From Mimachlamys varia (Eukaryota > Mollusca > Bivalvia > Pectinida > Pectinidae), in contig OX392536.1 in assembly GCA_947623455.1 (NCBI GenBank), forward strand, positions 13,449,282 through 13,513,281: a DNA stretch of 64,000 nt, in the 5' to 3' direction. The notes under the pieces were generated by a model, which had not been told where the DNA came from, did not search any database, and saw only the letters and a program-made list of their open reading frames with translations. Of the stretch, positions 27,240 through 38,585 are shown in pieces (positions within the stretch are counted from its first letter, which is position 1; the number at the start of each line of letters is the position of its first letter). The position numbers and the translations under genes were made by a program.

Positions 27240-28295
27240 GGCAAGTTTAATTTCTAGCAAATTAAATATGGTCAACAGAACGTGTCAAAGTGTGTAGATT
27301 TTAATGTGGACGAACAGACAGCGCATGTTTGCCACGCGCTATTAGACTACGATTGAGAGTTCCCCGCTGTGGTTGATAGCCCCTCTCCTGTAGACACGAT
27401 GGTATACTAATATTGATTGAAACAATTAGGTGTTCTCTACCTCTGATAATGACCTGCAATATTGAAGTCATTAAGAATATTATAATCCGAAACTGACACC
27501 CGAGGTTAAAGGTATTTGTTTATCAGCCTAGCTTTATGATCATTAATTCTAAGAGTGACAGCGTTATACCTAGACCGATTGGCCAAGTGACGGCGCTAAT
27601 CTTTTGCCGAGTGCCCCTCGCTTATATGCTACACCACTGGCATGCGGTTTCTCAGCATGATGAGATTGATCCAGCCCTCCCGTACACCGCTACTAACTTT
27701 AAGGCTCATTAACGGCATAATAGATTTCTATCGCCTCCTCCCACCCATCTCCCTCCTCCCAAGACGTTTCATTATGATAACGATACGTGCGGTGTTTGGT
27801 TGTTCCAGTCGTTGTACAAATCATCCTGTCTTAATTGAAGAGAATTTATTCATTAAGTGGTGTGCGCTCCTCAAGACAAGGCACGTCTTGTAGTGGTTGT
27901 AGATAGAATTGCTAGAGCTTGTTAAGAGACGGTATAATCGCCGTCACTAAGTCAAGGTGTGAGAGACAGGTAGCTTGTGATGATGGACCTACGGGACGCT
28001 GCACTTTGTTTACCGTTGTAGTCGGCCATTAAACCTGAAGAGCTTCCGGACAATAGGACATTAGCGGTGCTTAGGGTGTGACTGTACCGGGAGTTTTGTA
28101 GATTTTGTGATTTTTAGATGTTTTCTTTTTCTTTCTAACGAAATGGAAATTAAGTTGATAGATGATACAAAGCTAATGTAAGACTGCTCATTAATTTTTT
28201 TTAGGTTTCTAACACAATTATTATTGTTAATACAGAAGCATTAATTTTATGTGGAGCTTGTGCAAATAAGACTCGAATGAGCTTGTTTAAAAGGA
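27240..28295 (+). promoter_or_regulatory. Low-repeat region upstream of the homeobox start codon
   Basis: About 1 kb between the 32-bp array and the first coding exon with balanced base composition and no tandem repeat. It contains homeodomain-type ATTA cores (for example tcattaacgg near 27707) and a CCAAT-like gattggccaa near 27579. It must include the 5' UTR or proximal promoter if the gene has no upstream leader exon. I could not place a TATA box or transcription start. Open frames of up to 83 codons here look non-coding. Confidence 0.35.
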
Positions 28296-28656
28296 ATGGA
28301 TTGCAGCATGAATTCAAGACATCACAACTCCCTGACATCGTCTTGCTATTCTAGAGATAGCGGTTTTTTCACATCACCTAGAACCTGGCACCCACATATT
28401 TACGAGAAAACTCCCAAACAACCGACACCACATTTCATCTCTAACATTCTGGGAACATGTTACGATAACGACAATATAAAAACTGAGGACACGAGATCAC
28501 TCCAAGGGCGCAGTGACGAGCGACGACATTACGGCTATGGGTACGATTCCAAAGGTGAAACAGAGGGATACACTAAACAGCGGAAAGCGGACTTAGACGG
28601 ATACATATCTGGACCGGAGAACTTGGAAAATAAACATCGCGGTACAAACCTAGAAA
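28296..28656 (+). CDS. Nk7: NK-class (NK7-like) homeobox protein, coding exon 1
   Basis: This exon encodes residues 1-120 plus the first base of codon 121. The ATG at 28296 is the most upstream in-frame start: an in-frame TGA lies at 28278 and the context has G at -3 and +4. A second Met is residue 5. Residues 44-53 read TPHFISNILG. The heptad H46-F47-I48-S49-N50-I51-L52 fits the eh1/TN repression motif through which NK-class factors recruit Groucho/TLE. The rest is hydrophilic and apparently disordered. The exon ends at the donor gtaagt (28657), leaving phase 1, which joins exon 2 in frame as Ser121. Exon 1 carries no homeodomain, so its assignment to this gene rests on the splice phase, the eh1 motif and its position 19.7 kb upstream on the same strand. 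The 5' UTR and any non-coding leader exon are not identifiable. Confidence 0.8.
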
Positions 28657-28746
28657 GTAAGTAGGTTTTCTTTAAATTATTCTTCAAAGCTGTATTATAA
28701 GAATGTTTTTCTTGGTTTATTCTTCTGCTGTTTGACATTTTTTTCT

Positions 28747-29083
28747 TCTAACCAAGTATATGGTTATATAACGGTTACTTCTAACCAAGTTTATGGTTAT
28801 GTAACGGTTACTTCTAACCAAGTATATGGGTATGTAACGGTTACTTTTAACCAAGTATATGGTTATGTAACGATTACTTCTAACCAAGTATATGGTTATA
28901 TAACGGTTACTTTTAACCAAGTATATGGGTATGTAACGGTTACTTTTAACCAAGTATATGGGTATGTAACGGTTACTTTTAACCAAGTATATGGGTATGT
29001 AACGGTTACTTCTAACCAAGTATATGGGTATGTAACGGTTACTTTTAACCAAGTATATGGGTATGTAACGGTTACTTTTTAAC
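28747..29083. repeat. 33-bp tandem array, about 10 copies, 90 bp into intron 1
   Basis: The unit is taaccaagtatatggttatg plus taacggttacttt (33 bp = 11 codons; open on both strands). Every unit contains gtaacggttac or a one-base variant, which carries the MYB-type core TAACGG. Confidence 0.95.
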
Positions 29084-29827
29084 CACAATTTGTTATCATT
29101 ATTAAACAAAATAGGAAGTAAGTTATTTTTATAATTGTCCAACTGAAATAATATATAATATCATCTTGTAAAAGTTTGTCCCAATAGCTGTCGATATAAT
29201 CACAGTATATACAGACATTCGTGATGTTAGAACCGATCATGTTTATCGGTTGTTAACATCAGCAAATTAACGTTGAATATCGTCTAGCTTATACGGCAAG
29301 ACAATAGACATTGTTATAGGGTCTTTAATTTTTTTTATTGTAAAAAAACCCCAGATCTTGTTATTGAATCAGCCGAGATATCCATGTAAAGAGATAGGGA
29401 GGCGTTTGTCAAGTTAGTAATCAAAAGTGGAGAATTCATTCCGATATGTATTTTATCTGCCGAACTCATACACACAGATACTTATGATTAGACCTGGTTT
29501 CTGATAAACATATTTACACTTTATTTGTGGGAAACGGGTTTCTTTGGTTGTAATATAAAGCACTAATATTTCTAATGATAACGAAAGGTTTTTTTTTGGT
29601 GGCACACAGCTAGTTCCATGCACTTTACTCTGTACCGATGTCAGAAAGTGAAATTCGATAGTCGTAAATATATACAGAAATATCAGCAAAACTAAAAATA
29701 AAAAGAACCCTAAGGTACAGCCCCTCGTGTTTACGCTAACCTAGGACATACATGATAAGGTCTACCCTGATTTCACTAGGTCTGCTCATTAATGTTCACT
29801 GTGCATATTTTCTGTTTGTATTTTTTT
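29084..29827. other. Intronic sequence, nothing recognised
   Basis: AT-rich, no exon or element identified. Confidence 0.45.
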
Positions 29828-30018
29828 TTATTATCGTGGATGTGTTATTTTTTATTATCGTGAATGTTTTATTTTTTATTAGCGTGAAAGAGTTATTTTT
29901 TATTATCGTGGATGTGTTATTTTTTATTATCGTGGATGTTTTATTTTTTTTATCGTGAAATGTTATTTTTTATTATCGTGGATGTGTTATTTCTTATTAT
30001 CGTGAATGTGTTATTTTC
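29828..30018. repeat. 24-bp tandem array, about 8 copies
   Basis: The unit is ttattttttattatcgtgga plus tgtg, with gaatgt and gaaaga variants; unrelated to the 24-bp array at the left edge. Confidence 0.9.
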
Positions 30019-30466
30019 TATTCAAATGTTTCTGAAGTATAAAGTGAAGTTAAAACAAGAAACAAAAATACAATTAAAACTAATCTATTAAAAGTATCTT
30101 TAATATAAGCAAACAAAATGAAAACACAAATGAATACGAACACAAACAACCTTCACAAATAAACACAAACAAACAATTTAAAAAAAACCCACACAAGTAA
30201 ACTCAAACGGTAAAGGGTAGAGCACGTTATCTGTATCGTTGATTAATACACTTCACAGACTTAGCGAACATTTTAACACTTCACATGCAGTAGATATACT
30301 GCAGGAAAATATTTGAAATTGTTTATATTATAATATCTTTTCCTGGCGTTTTTAATGCTTTTTAAATTAATTAACAAAAAAATATAACTCAACAAACTCT
30401 CTTTCCTATAACAAACAAAGTCTAATCAGTATAAAATAAAGCAGAAACAAACTATAGCGAGGCCTT
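30019..30466. other. A-rich intronic sequence
   Basis: Runs of acaaacaa-type simple sequence at 30110-30210; otherwise nothing recognised. Confidence 0.45.
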
Positions 30467-31152
30467 TAAAACACGTGTGTCACTAAGGTGGTGTGTCCGG
30501 ACTACACTGTAAAACACGTGTGTCACTAAGGTGGTGTGTCCGGACTACACTGTAAAACACGTGTGTCACTAAGGTTGTGTGTCCGGGCTACACTGTAAAA
30601 CACGTGTGTCACTAAGGTTGTGTGTCCGGACTACACTGTAAAACACGTGTGTCACTAAGGTTGTGTGTCCGGGCTACACTGTAAAACACGTGTGTCACTA
30701 AGGTGGTGTGTCCGGACTACACTGTAAAACACGTGTGTCACTAAGGTTGTGTGTCCGGACTACACTGTAAAACACGTGTGTCACTAAGGTTGTGTGTCCG
30801 GGCTACACTGTAAAACACGTGTGTCACTAAGGTGGTGTGTCCGGACTACACTGTAAAACACGTGTGTCACTAAGGTTGTGTGTCCGGGCTACACTGTAAA
30901 ACACGTGTGTCACTAAGGTGGTGTGTCCGGACTACACTGTAAAACACGTGTGTCACTAAGGTGGTGTGTCCGGACTACACTGTAAAACACGTGTGTCACT
31001 AAGGTTGTGTGTCCGGGCTACACTGTAAAACACGTGTGTCACTAAGGTGGTGTGTCCGGACTACACTGTAAAACACGTGTGTCACTAAGGTTGTGTGTCC
31101 GGACTACACTATAAAACACGTGTGTCACTAAGATTGTGTGTCCGGGCTACAT
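30467..31152. repeat. 43-bp tandem array, about 16 copies, each with a CACGTG
   Basis: The unit is taaaacacgtgtgtcactaa followed by ggtggtgtgtccggactacactg. Only two columns vary much (ggtGgtg/ggtTgtg and ggActac/ggGctac). Every unit keeps the palindromic E-box CACGTG. Confidence 0.97.
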
Positions 31153-31484
31153 GTTCGGGTAGTACCGTCAGCAGCTACAAACAGTCTCATTAATGACATC
31201 ACATGTCAAATGTACATGTAGGTTACGCATTTTACATATATATTTATATAAAGAGATTGAAATGTTTATGTGACGGTATATATATATATATATAATACCC
31301 CCAAAACGAGTATTACATACCGCTAGCGGTTTCGTTTGGCCCATCTTTGGGCTTTTCAGGCGATTTTCCCTTGAAGCGATCGCAGAATACATCATTGTAT
31401 TTGTAGGCGATATTACATGTAGTTTTCAAGTCATATTTCCTTAAGAAAGTCAATTTTATTTCCTGTTGATAGTTATTTATGATT
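31153..31484. other. Intronic spacer with a (TA)n tract
   Basis: A short TA microsatellite at about 31277-31295; no gene recognised. Confidence 0.6.
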
Positions 31485-31985
31485 CTAGTTAGTCAATAAA
31501 ATTTTCTTCTGTTATTTGTGATACTAGTTAGTCAAGTGAATTTTCCTTTTAGTAGTTATTTTTTATAATAGTTAGTCAAGTGAATTTTCCTTTTAGTAGT
31601 TATTTTCTTATAATTGTTAGTCAAGTGAATTACCGTTTTAGTAGTTATTTTTTTATAATAGTTAGTCAAATGAATTTTCCTTTTAGTAGTTATTTTTTTT
31701 ATAATAGTTAGTCAAATGAATTTTCCTTTTAGTAGTTATTTTTTATAATAGTTAGTCAAATGAATTTTCCTTTTAGTAGTTATTTTTTATAATAGTTAGT
31801 CAAGTGAATTTTCCTTTTAGTAGTTATTTTTTATAATTGTTAGTCAAGTGAATTACCGTTTTAGTAATTATTTTTTTTATAATAGTTAGTCAAATGAATT
31901 TTCCTTTTAGTAGTTATTTTTTATAATAGTTAGTCAAGTGAATTTTCCTTTTAGTAGTTATTTTTTTGATAATAGTTAGTCAATG
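31485..31985. repeat. 44-bp tandem array, about 11 copies
   Basis: The unit is tagtcaagtgaattttcctt plus ttagtagttattttttataatagt, with small length changes in the T run. Confidence 0.93.
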
Positions 31986-32030
31986 TTATTTCAATATCTT
32001 GTTTGTGTATACATTGATTTATTGTTCAAT

Positions 32031-32140
32031 TTCGCTGAGGAGGCAATAACAGATCTTTATAATTGTGGTCTATATCGCGTCTGAGGAGGCAATTACAGAT
32101 CTTTATAATTGTAGTCTATATCGCGTCTGAGGAGGCAATT
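32031..32140. repeat. 46-bp tandem repeat, 2.4 copies
   Basis: The phrase tgaggaggcaattacagatc occurs three times with 46- to 53-bp spacing. Confidence 0.85.
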
Positions 32141-32221
32141 ACAGATCTAATTAAAATCCATACTTCTTTATGATTTTCAACAAAATATACTATCAATTTT
32201 TGTAATTACCTAAACTATAAA

Positions 32222-32592
32222 TCTACCTGTGTCTTATATCTTACTGACCGTCAGTATAGTAACTCTACCTGTGTCTTATATCTTACTGAACGTCAGTATA
32301 GTAACTCTACCTGTGTCTTATATCTTACTGAACGTCAGTATAGTAACTCTACCTGTGTCTTATATCTTACTGAACGTCAGTATAGTTACTCTACCTGTGT
32401 CTTATATCTTACTCAGTGTCAGTATAGTAACTCTACCTGTGTCTTATATCTTACTGAACGTCAGTATAGTAACTCTACCTGTGTCTTATATCTTACTGAA
32501 CGTCAGTATAGTTACTCTACCTGTGTCTTATATCTTACTCAGTGTCAGTATAGTAACTCTACCTGTGTCTTATATCTTACTGAACGTCCGTT
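32222..32592. repeat. 42-bp tandem array, about 9 copies
   Basis: The unit is ctctacctgtgtcttatatc plus ttactgaacgtcagtatagtaa. A recurring Lys-less frame SYILLNVSIVTLPV is an array product. Confidence 0.95.
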
Positions 32593-33027
32593 AATAGATA
32601 TTTTTTTTTAGAAATAATGTTTACATGGGAATATCCGACCTATATTAAAAATTGTACGGGATTGCATCCTGCTGATTCCAAATTAATTACAATTATCAAT
32701 AACCATAACGGTCAGAAAGAAAAAATCTCTATATGTTAAAATGCATATCAAATAATGGAATCCAACAACAATATAATTCAGGAATCACAAAAAAGATAAA
32801 TATTCAAATAAATATATAAAACACGTACATACAAAACCCCACAAAAACATGGCATACTGCAATCATGTCAAAGTATAATGAGTGAGTTCACACAAATATG
32901 ATACTGGAATCATACCACCAAAAGAAATTGAATCTCGCAACACTGTAACTATTGAATCATTACACAACTATGATTTATGTAAATACAGAAACATGCACGT
33001 ATACAAGCACACATACATTTGTATATA
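32593..33027. other. AT-rich intronic sequence
   Basis: No gene or element recognised. Confidence 0.45.
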
Positions 33028-33585
33028 TTAAATGAAAACACGACGACCGACTTCCAAACGTAATGTAAGATAGTGTGGTAATTATTTTTTTTTATTTTTG
33101 TAATTATTTATTGTCAATGTGTATTCATTGATAAAAACAACAAATATGAAGAGTTAAAGCGAAGTTAATAACCACACTATTTTACAAAGTAGAAGCAAAT
33201 GCTAACATACTTTTAGGTTTGATAATTCTGGTTTAAGTCCCGGGGTGTCGAAATATAAAACACCTCGATGCGATACTTGTCACGTTATTATTGAATGTGA
33301 TACATATATGTATACATGTTTAAAAATGGCTTACAGTTCACAGTAAAGCTTATATGAATTGTAAATCAAAATGTGTGACATAGGCCATTATTTGTTCTAA
33401 GTGTGGTGATTTTTATTTTGGTCAAACTAGTAATGAACTTAGAACACGAATGACTGAACATATGTGTATTGTGACATCACTTTGTTAATGGTATCATGAT
33501 GTCGTCCGTTTTGAAATAAAACTTTCCCGAAGAGCTCCGAAGAGGGTGAAAGCGTTTGGAAGTCGGTCGTCGTGTTTTCATTTAT
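33028..33585 (+). mobile_element. Penelope-like GIY-YIG endonuclease relic between 32-bp inverted repeats
   Basis: On the + strand, 33255-33330 reads KYKTPRCDTCHVIIECDTY, and 33385-33460 reads AIICSKCGDFYFGQTSNELR followed by TRMTEH, a GIY-YIG nuclease core with the second motif degraded (YFG for YIG). A frameshift and stops separate the two parts. The block is bounded by inverted repeats 33029-33060 and 33553-33584 (aaacacgacgaccgacttcc and its reverse complement). It probably derives from the same retroelement family as the RT relics. Confidence 0.7.
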
Positions 33586-33698
33586 TTTATCTTTATGCCT
33601 ACCTATACATGAAAACAAACTTTTTTTGTATATATACACGTATATAAATTGAATCTTGTAAAAATAATAATATAATCACAAGATTATTAAGTGATCAT

Positions 33699-33801
33699 AT
33701 AAGGATTGTACCTCATTTTAACTGCATATACGGTAGTATGGCCGCAGTTGGAAACGAACATATTGACTCTGGAGCTCTTTCAAATGAAGTGCAATCCTTA
33801 T
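33699..33801. repeat. Short inverted repeat (hairpin, 21-bp arms)
   Basis: Arms ataaggattgtacctcattt (33699-) and caaatgaagtgcaatcctta (to 33801) are inverted with two mismatches around a ~60-bp loop. Possibly a small MITE or the end of a larger element. Confidence 0.5.
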
Positions 33802-33891
33802 ATTTACATCATTATTAATTTTTACCGAAGAAGAAAAAAAAAAACATCCTCATCGGGTTACTACGATGGTAACTACGGTGGCCGTGGTTAA

Positions 33892-34699
33892 GCCCCAGTC
33901 ACACCGGACCTACGACCAGGTTACGACCTAGTTGCGACCGAAGAAAATCGGAATCGCAGGGAAATCGTAGCTTGAGTGCACGACTAGTTGCAGTGGTCGT
34001 GGGTGATCGCACGCGCAAAATCAGTCGCAGCAAGGTCGATGGTCATGTTCAAAACCTCTGACATGCGATTCTAAATCGCAAGTGGTCGCAGAACGGTCGT
34101 ACCACCAGTCGCACATGAACGCAGGACCAGTCGTGCTTGATCGCGGGCTAAGTAGTTGCAAATTGGTCGTGCTACTGGTCCTGCCACTCTACGATTGATG
34201 GTACAACCGATGGTACGACCTCACAATTGGTCGTACGATCAGTCACGACCTGTCCCACGACCACTGCGACTAGTCGTGCGCTCATGCTACGATTTCCCGG
34301 CGATTCCGATTTTTTTCGGTCGCAACTAGGTCGTAACCTGGTCGTAGGTCCGGTGTGACTGTGAGCAGTCGCAGGTTGCCACGACAGATCGTGCGAGCAA
34401 TCGCAGGTTGCCACGACTGATCGTGCGAGCAGTCGCAGGTTGCCACGACTGATCGTGCGATTGGTCACTGATCGCACCACTCATCGAACGATTGCCTACG
34501 ATTGATCTTGCGATCAATCTTCTCCAATCGTAAGTCATTGCGCGACCAAGCACACCACCAATCGGACGATGACCTACCACCGGTCGTAGGACCAATCGCA
34601 GAATGCGATCGCGAATAGACATTGCCGATCGGTCGTAACTCGGCCAAATCGCCCCCAATCGCACGATTCAGAAATCGTACGATCTGGTGTGACTATAGC
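33892..34699. mobile_element. 808-bp foldback MITE with TTAA target duplication
   Basis: TTAA flanks both sides (33888-33891 and 34700-34703). The ends GCCCCAGTCACACCGGA and TCTGGTGTGACTATAGC are imperfect inverted repeats. An internal long inverted repeat pairs about 33896-34010 with 34255-34362 (ctacgaccaggttacgacct against aggtcgtaacctggtcgtag). The interior is dense in ggtcgta/tcgcaac words, including three 36-bp copies of gagcagtcgcaggttgccac at 34364-34455. There is no transposase. TTAA duplication is typical of piggyBac-type mobilisation; the donor family is inferred. Confidence 0.85.
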
Positions 34700-34703
34700 T
34701 TAA

Positions 34704-35327
34704 GATACATGTAATATAGTCCCACTGAATCTTCATCGATATATTGGTAAGTTTAGAAAATACGCAGTGAACAATACTATTTTTTTCATTATATCATTTG
34801 TAGATTTGGTATTAAATAATATTACTAGCACTTCGAATTTGCACGCATTAACACAGTGGTCTGCTTGTGACGCGGTCAGACGTCGGACGTCGCAACTGCA
34901 GGGCGCCGCCATTTTTGCGTTACCGTCAAAGAATTTCGAATGCGCATCATTAGAATTAAAAGTTTGCCAGAAACCATTTATTGTACAGTCAGACGAAATA
35001 GAATCCATATTTGTTCCCTGTTTCAAAATCTTGAAGGAACCAAACAATAGCCATAAGTGAATAGTTATTGTTCTGAATCGTGAACGACGCCCTTTTTTCA
35101 TTGCGTATACGCTAAATTATTGGCTGTCAGAGTTTACTAAGCTCAGGAAGGAAGAGGTGTAAATATATCAATATCACTTACAGAACAATAATTATGATAA
35201 TTTAATTTCATCAAATTATGATTTTTTAATATCATAAAAAAAATTAGATAAAAAGAATATGATCGATAATTGTATAGTAATAGAATCACACAAGAATATG
35301 AAATAGAATAACATATAGCAATCAACG
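34704..35327. other. Intronic sequence with a GC-rich island
   Basis: A CpG-containing stretch at 34860-34930 includes gacgtcggacgtcgcaactg and gggcgccgccatttt. Open frames of 97 (+) and 122 (-) codons overlap here but show no recognised domain; the island may be the end of another degraded transposon. Confidence 0.4.
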
Positions 35328-36018
35328 GAACCACACACAAACATAAAACGAAACCACAAAAAATATAAAAACAGAACCACACACAAACATAAAACGGAAC
35401 CACAAACAAACATAAAACGGAACCATAAACAAATATAAAAATTAACCTCACACAAACATAAAAATATATGAAGAAACAAAGAAATATAAAAATAGAAGCA
35501 CACAATTAATAAAACGGAACCACACACAAACATAAAACGGAAGCACACACAAACATAAAACAAACCACAAACAAAAATATAAAAATGGAATCACACAGTT
35601 GATAAAACGGAACCACACACAAACATAAAACGGAACCACAAAAAATATAGAAATGGAAACACATTCAAACATAAAACTGAACCACACACAAACATAAAAC
35701 TTAATTACAAACAAACATAAAACAGACCACATACAAACATAAAACGGAACCACACACAAACATAAAACGGAACCACACACAAACATAAAACGGAATCACA
35801 CACAAACATAAAACGGAACCACACACAAACATAAAACGGAACCACACACAGACATAAAACGGAACCACAAAAAATATAAAAACGGAACCACACACAAACA
35901 TAAAACGGAACCACACACAAACATTAAACGGAACAAAGCACAAACATAAAACGGAACCACAAACACATATAAAAATGGAACCACACACAAACATAAAACG
36001 GAACCACACCCAAACATA
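35328..36018. repeat. 23-bp tandem array, about 30 copies
   Basis: The unit is cggaaccacacacaaacata plus aaa (period 23), with aaaatata-type variants. Cys/Val/Phe-rich minus-strand frames are array products. Confidence 0.95.
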
Positions 36019-36084
36019 ACAAGAGACCCAGATGGCCTGTATCACATGAATACATTGGTATCTAGGTAATCATGATAAAATATT

Positions 36085-36610
36085 TTCCAAAAAGATCCCA
36101 TGGACAGGGTCATACCCAAAGACCTATCCTTGAAGCATATGCTAGGGTACATATGTATCTCAACTCAGAAACAAAATCGCTAAGGCCAGACCCTGACATC
36201 AATGTTAATATCATGATTGTGATCGTCTCTTTATGCCCAGTACCTGTATAGTTTTCGGGTTAGAAGTCTGCAAGGACATAGCAGACCATGGGATCAAATC
36301 TATATCATGATTGTGATTGTCTCTTAATAGCCAATAATTGTATATACAGTTTTGGGGTGGGGATTTCAATCATTTAAAAGTTATGACACAGAGGTTAAGT
36401 CTGCAAGAGTGTGGCATATCCCGATACCAATCATATCAATATCATTATTGTATTCTTTATACCAAGCAATTATATAAATAGATTCGGGGTGGGGATCTCA
36501 AATGTTTAAAAGTAATGATTCTGGAATTAAGTTTGCAAGGGCGTGGAAAAACCTTGGATCAAATCTTAAATCATGTTTGTGACCCTTTATGACCATTATG
36601 TAAGGATATA
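36085..36610. repeat. Degenerate ~145-bp repeat, about 3 units
   Basis: Units share tatcatgattgtgat(t/c)gtctct, a tatatacagttttggggtgg-type phrase and gtctgcaagg(a/g). Diverged interspersed repeat. Confidence 0.65.
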
Positions 36611-37466
36611 AAGTCGAAACCACATACAAATATAAAGTCGAAACCACACAATAATACAGAATACACAACAATATGATAATGGAACACAATCATGGTCTAA
36701 AAGTGATTGTTTCCTCGCCGGGTTTAAAAAAGAAGATAATAACCGTTCTACTGGGCACATTTTTTCGCCAATCAATTCATTCAAACAATGCTGTAATGGA
36801 AAACAAACATAATATCACAATTTAAAATTACATGAATCCAATGACAAACTCGCCAATGTGTTTAAAATGACCCGTTTTGAAAGCAATGCTATAATTTTAA
36901 TTATTGCTAATGTAACACGACTTTGAACGATTATAACTAACTATTAATTAAGGGAGAGGATATTGAATTATCTTCTGTGAATGCCGGCAATAATTGGGAA
37001 TTCATGACACTGAAAACAGACAATCAATGTGGACCTGTCCGGCTGTAGCCGGGGAGAGAGCGGCCCGATAGCGAACCTTTCCCATTAACACCTATACTGA
37101 TGTTGAGTGATTAGCTGTGTGTTGTGATAGACTGGTGGGGACTTCAGGGAGGAATCTCATCACACACGATTCAACATTCAACATTCATTTATTTCTCAAA
37201 TAAACCAACTCAATGGTACAGAGAATACAGAAACTCGTGTGTGTGGCTAGCGTGTCACCTCCCTGGACTTAACAGGGGGGGGGTGTAACAGTATCTTGTT
37301 TGTTAAAATCATTGACTTAATTAGGATAGCTACACAAGTTGTTTTGGATAATTTAAGAATACTGTTAACTATTCCTTTACTCATTCTATACCTCGCAATA
37401 CAACCTCTGGAGTAACCGTTATAGTAGTAAAATCATAGACATCATCGATAAGTTATATAGTAGACA
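36611..37466. other. Intronic low-repeat stretch
   Basis: 36616-36655 has two stray copies resembling the 23-bp unit. 36850-37260 is non-repetitive and includes ttaattattgctaatg, ctattaattaaggga and a GC-rich ctgtagccggggagagagcg; candidate regulatory DNA by position only. A G8 run lies at about 37276. Confidence 0.45.
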
Positions 37467-38142
37467 ACATATAACTGGACATTGGAAACATATAACTGGA
37501 CATTGAAAATATATAACTGGACATTGAAAATATATAACTGGACATTGAAAACATTTAACTGGACATTGAAAACATATAACAGGACATTGAAAACATATAA
37601 CTGGACATTGAAAACATATAACAGGACATTGAAAACATATAACTGGACATTGAAAACATTTAACTGGACATTGAAAACATTTAACTGGACATTGAAAACA
37701 TTTAACTGGACATTGAAAACATATAACAAGACATTGAAAACATATAACTGGACATTGAAAACATATAACAGGACATTGAAAACATATAACTGGACACTGA
37801 AAACATTTAACTGGACATTGAAAATATATAACTGGACATTGAAAACATTTAACTGGACATTGAAAACATATAACAGGACATTGAAAACATATAACTGGAC
37901 ATTGAAAACATATAACTGGACATTGAAAACATATACCAGGACATTGAAAACATATAACTGGACATTGAAAACATATAACAGGACATTGAAAACATATAAC
38001 TGGACATTGAAAACACATAACTGGACATTGAAAACATATAACTGGACATTGAAAACATATAACTAGACATTGAAAACACATAACTGGACATTGAAAACAT
38101 ATAACTGGACATTGAAAACATATAACTGGACATTGAAAAGAT
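37467..38142. repeat. 21-bp tandem array, about 32 copies
   Basis: The unit is acatataactggacattgaa plus a (7 codons). It is stop-free in several frames on both strands. Variants at two columns: (t/a)(t/a)taac and (t/a)gg. Confidence 0.97.
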
Positions 38143-38324
38143 AATGCTGTAAGAACATTTTCGCCGCTTACTTAGTCCGTGCTAAATCGTAATTCGCAAA
38201 ATAAGCAAATAAAAGAATGAAAAAAGTCCAATCATATATATAACCACACAGTCATATAACCATACATATAGTCATGCAGTGTGATGTTTTTCAAATTTTT
38301 GTTTTACAAACTACAAAAAACAGA
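38143..38324. other. Spacer
   Basis: Contains a short catata/accacacag simple-sequence stretch; nothing else seen. Confidence 0.4.
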
Positions 38325-38585
38325 AATTTGAGAATCTTAATGAGCAAAAAAACAACAAATACAGTTGGTGAGAATCTTAACACAAGCAAACAACAAATAC
38401 AGACATGTGAGAATCTTAACACAAACAAAAAAAAGCAATACAGACATGTGAGAATCTTAACACAAACAAAAAAAAGCAATACAGACATGTGAGAATCTCA
38501 ACACAAACAAACATCAGATACAGACGTGTGAGAATTGTAGCAAAACTTAACAACAAATACAGACATGTGCGAGTCTTAACGTAAT
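38325..38585. repeat. 41-bp tandem array, about 6 copies
   Basis: The unit is gagaatcttaacacaaacaa plus aaaaaagcaatacagacatgt, with length variation in the A run. Confidence 0.9.

Noticed and set aside
27642..27893. 83-codon plus frame upstream of exon 1
   Set aside because: No domain, no splice phase matching exon 1, and an in-frame stop precedes the exon 1 start.
28535..28738. Antisense frame opposite homeobox exon 1
   Set aside because: Shadow of the coding exon; the plus-strand frame has splice-site and motif support.
34733..35101. Overlapping 122-codon (-) and 97-codon (+) frames
   Set aside because: Both strands open over the same AT-rich segment and GC island, with no domain; possibly a degraded transposon end.
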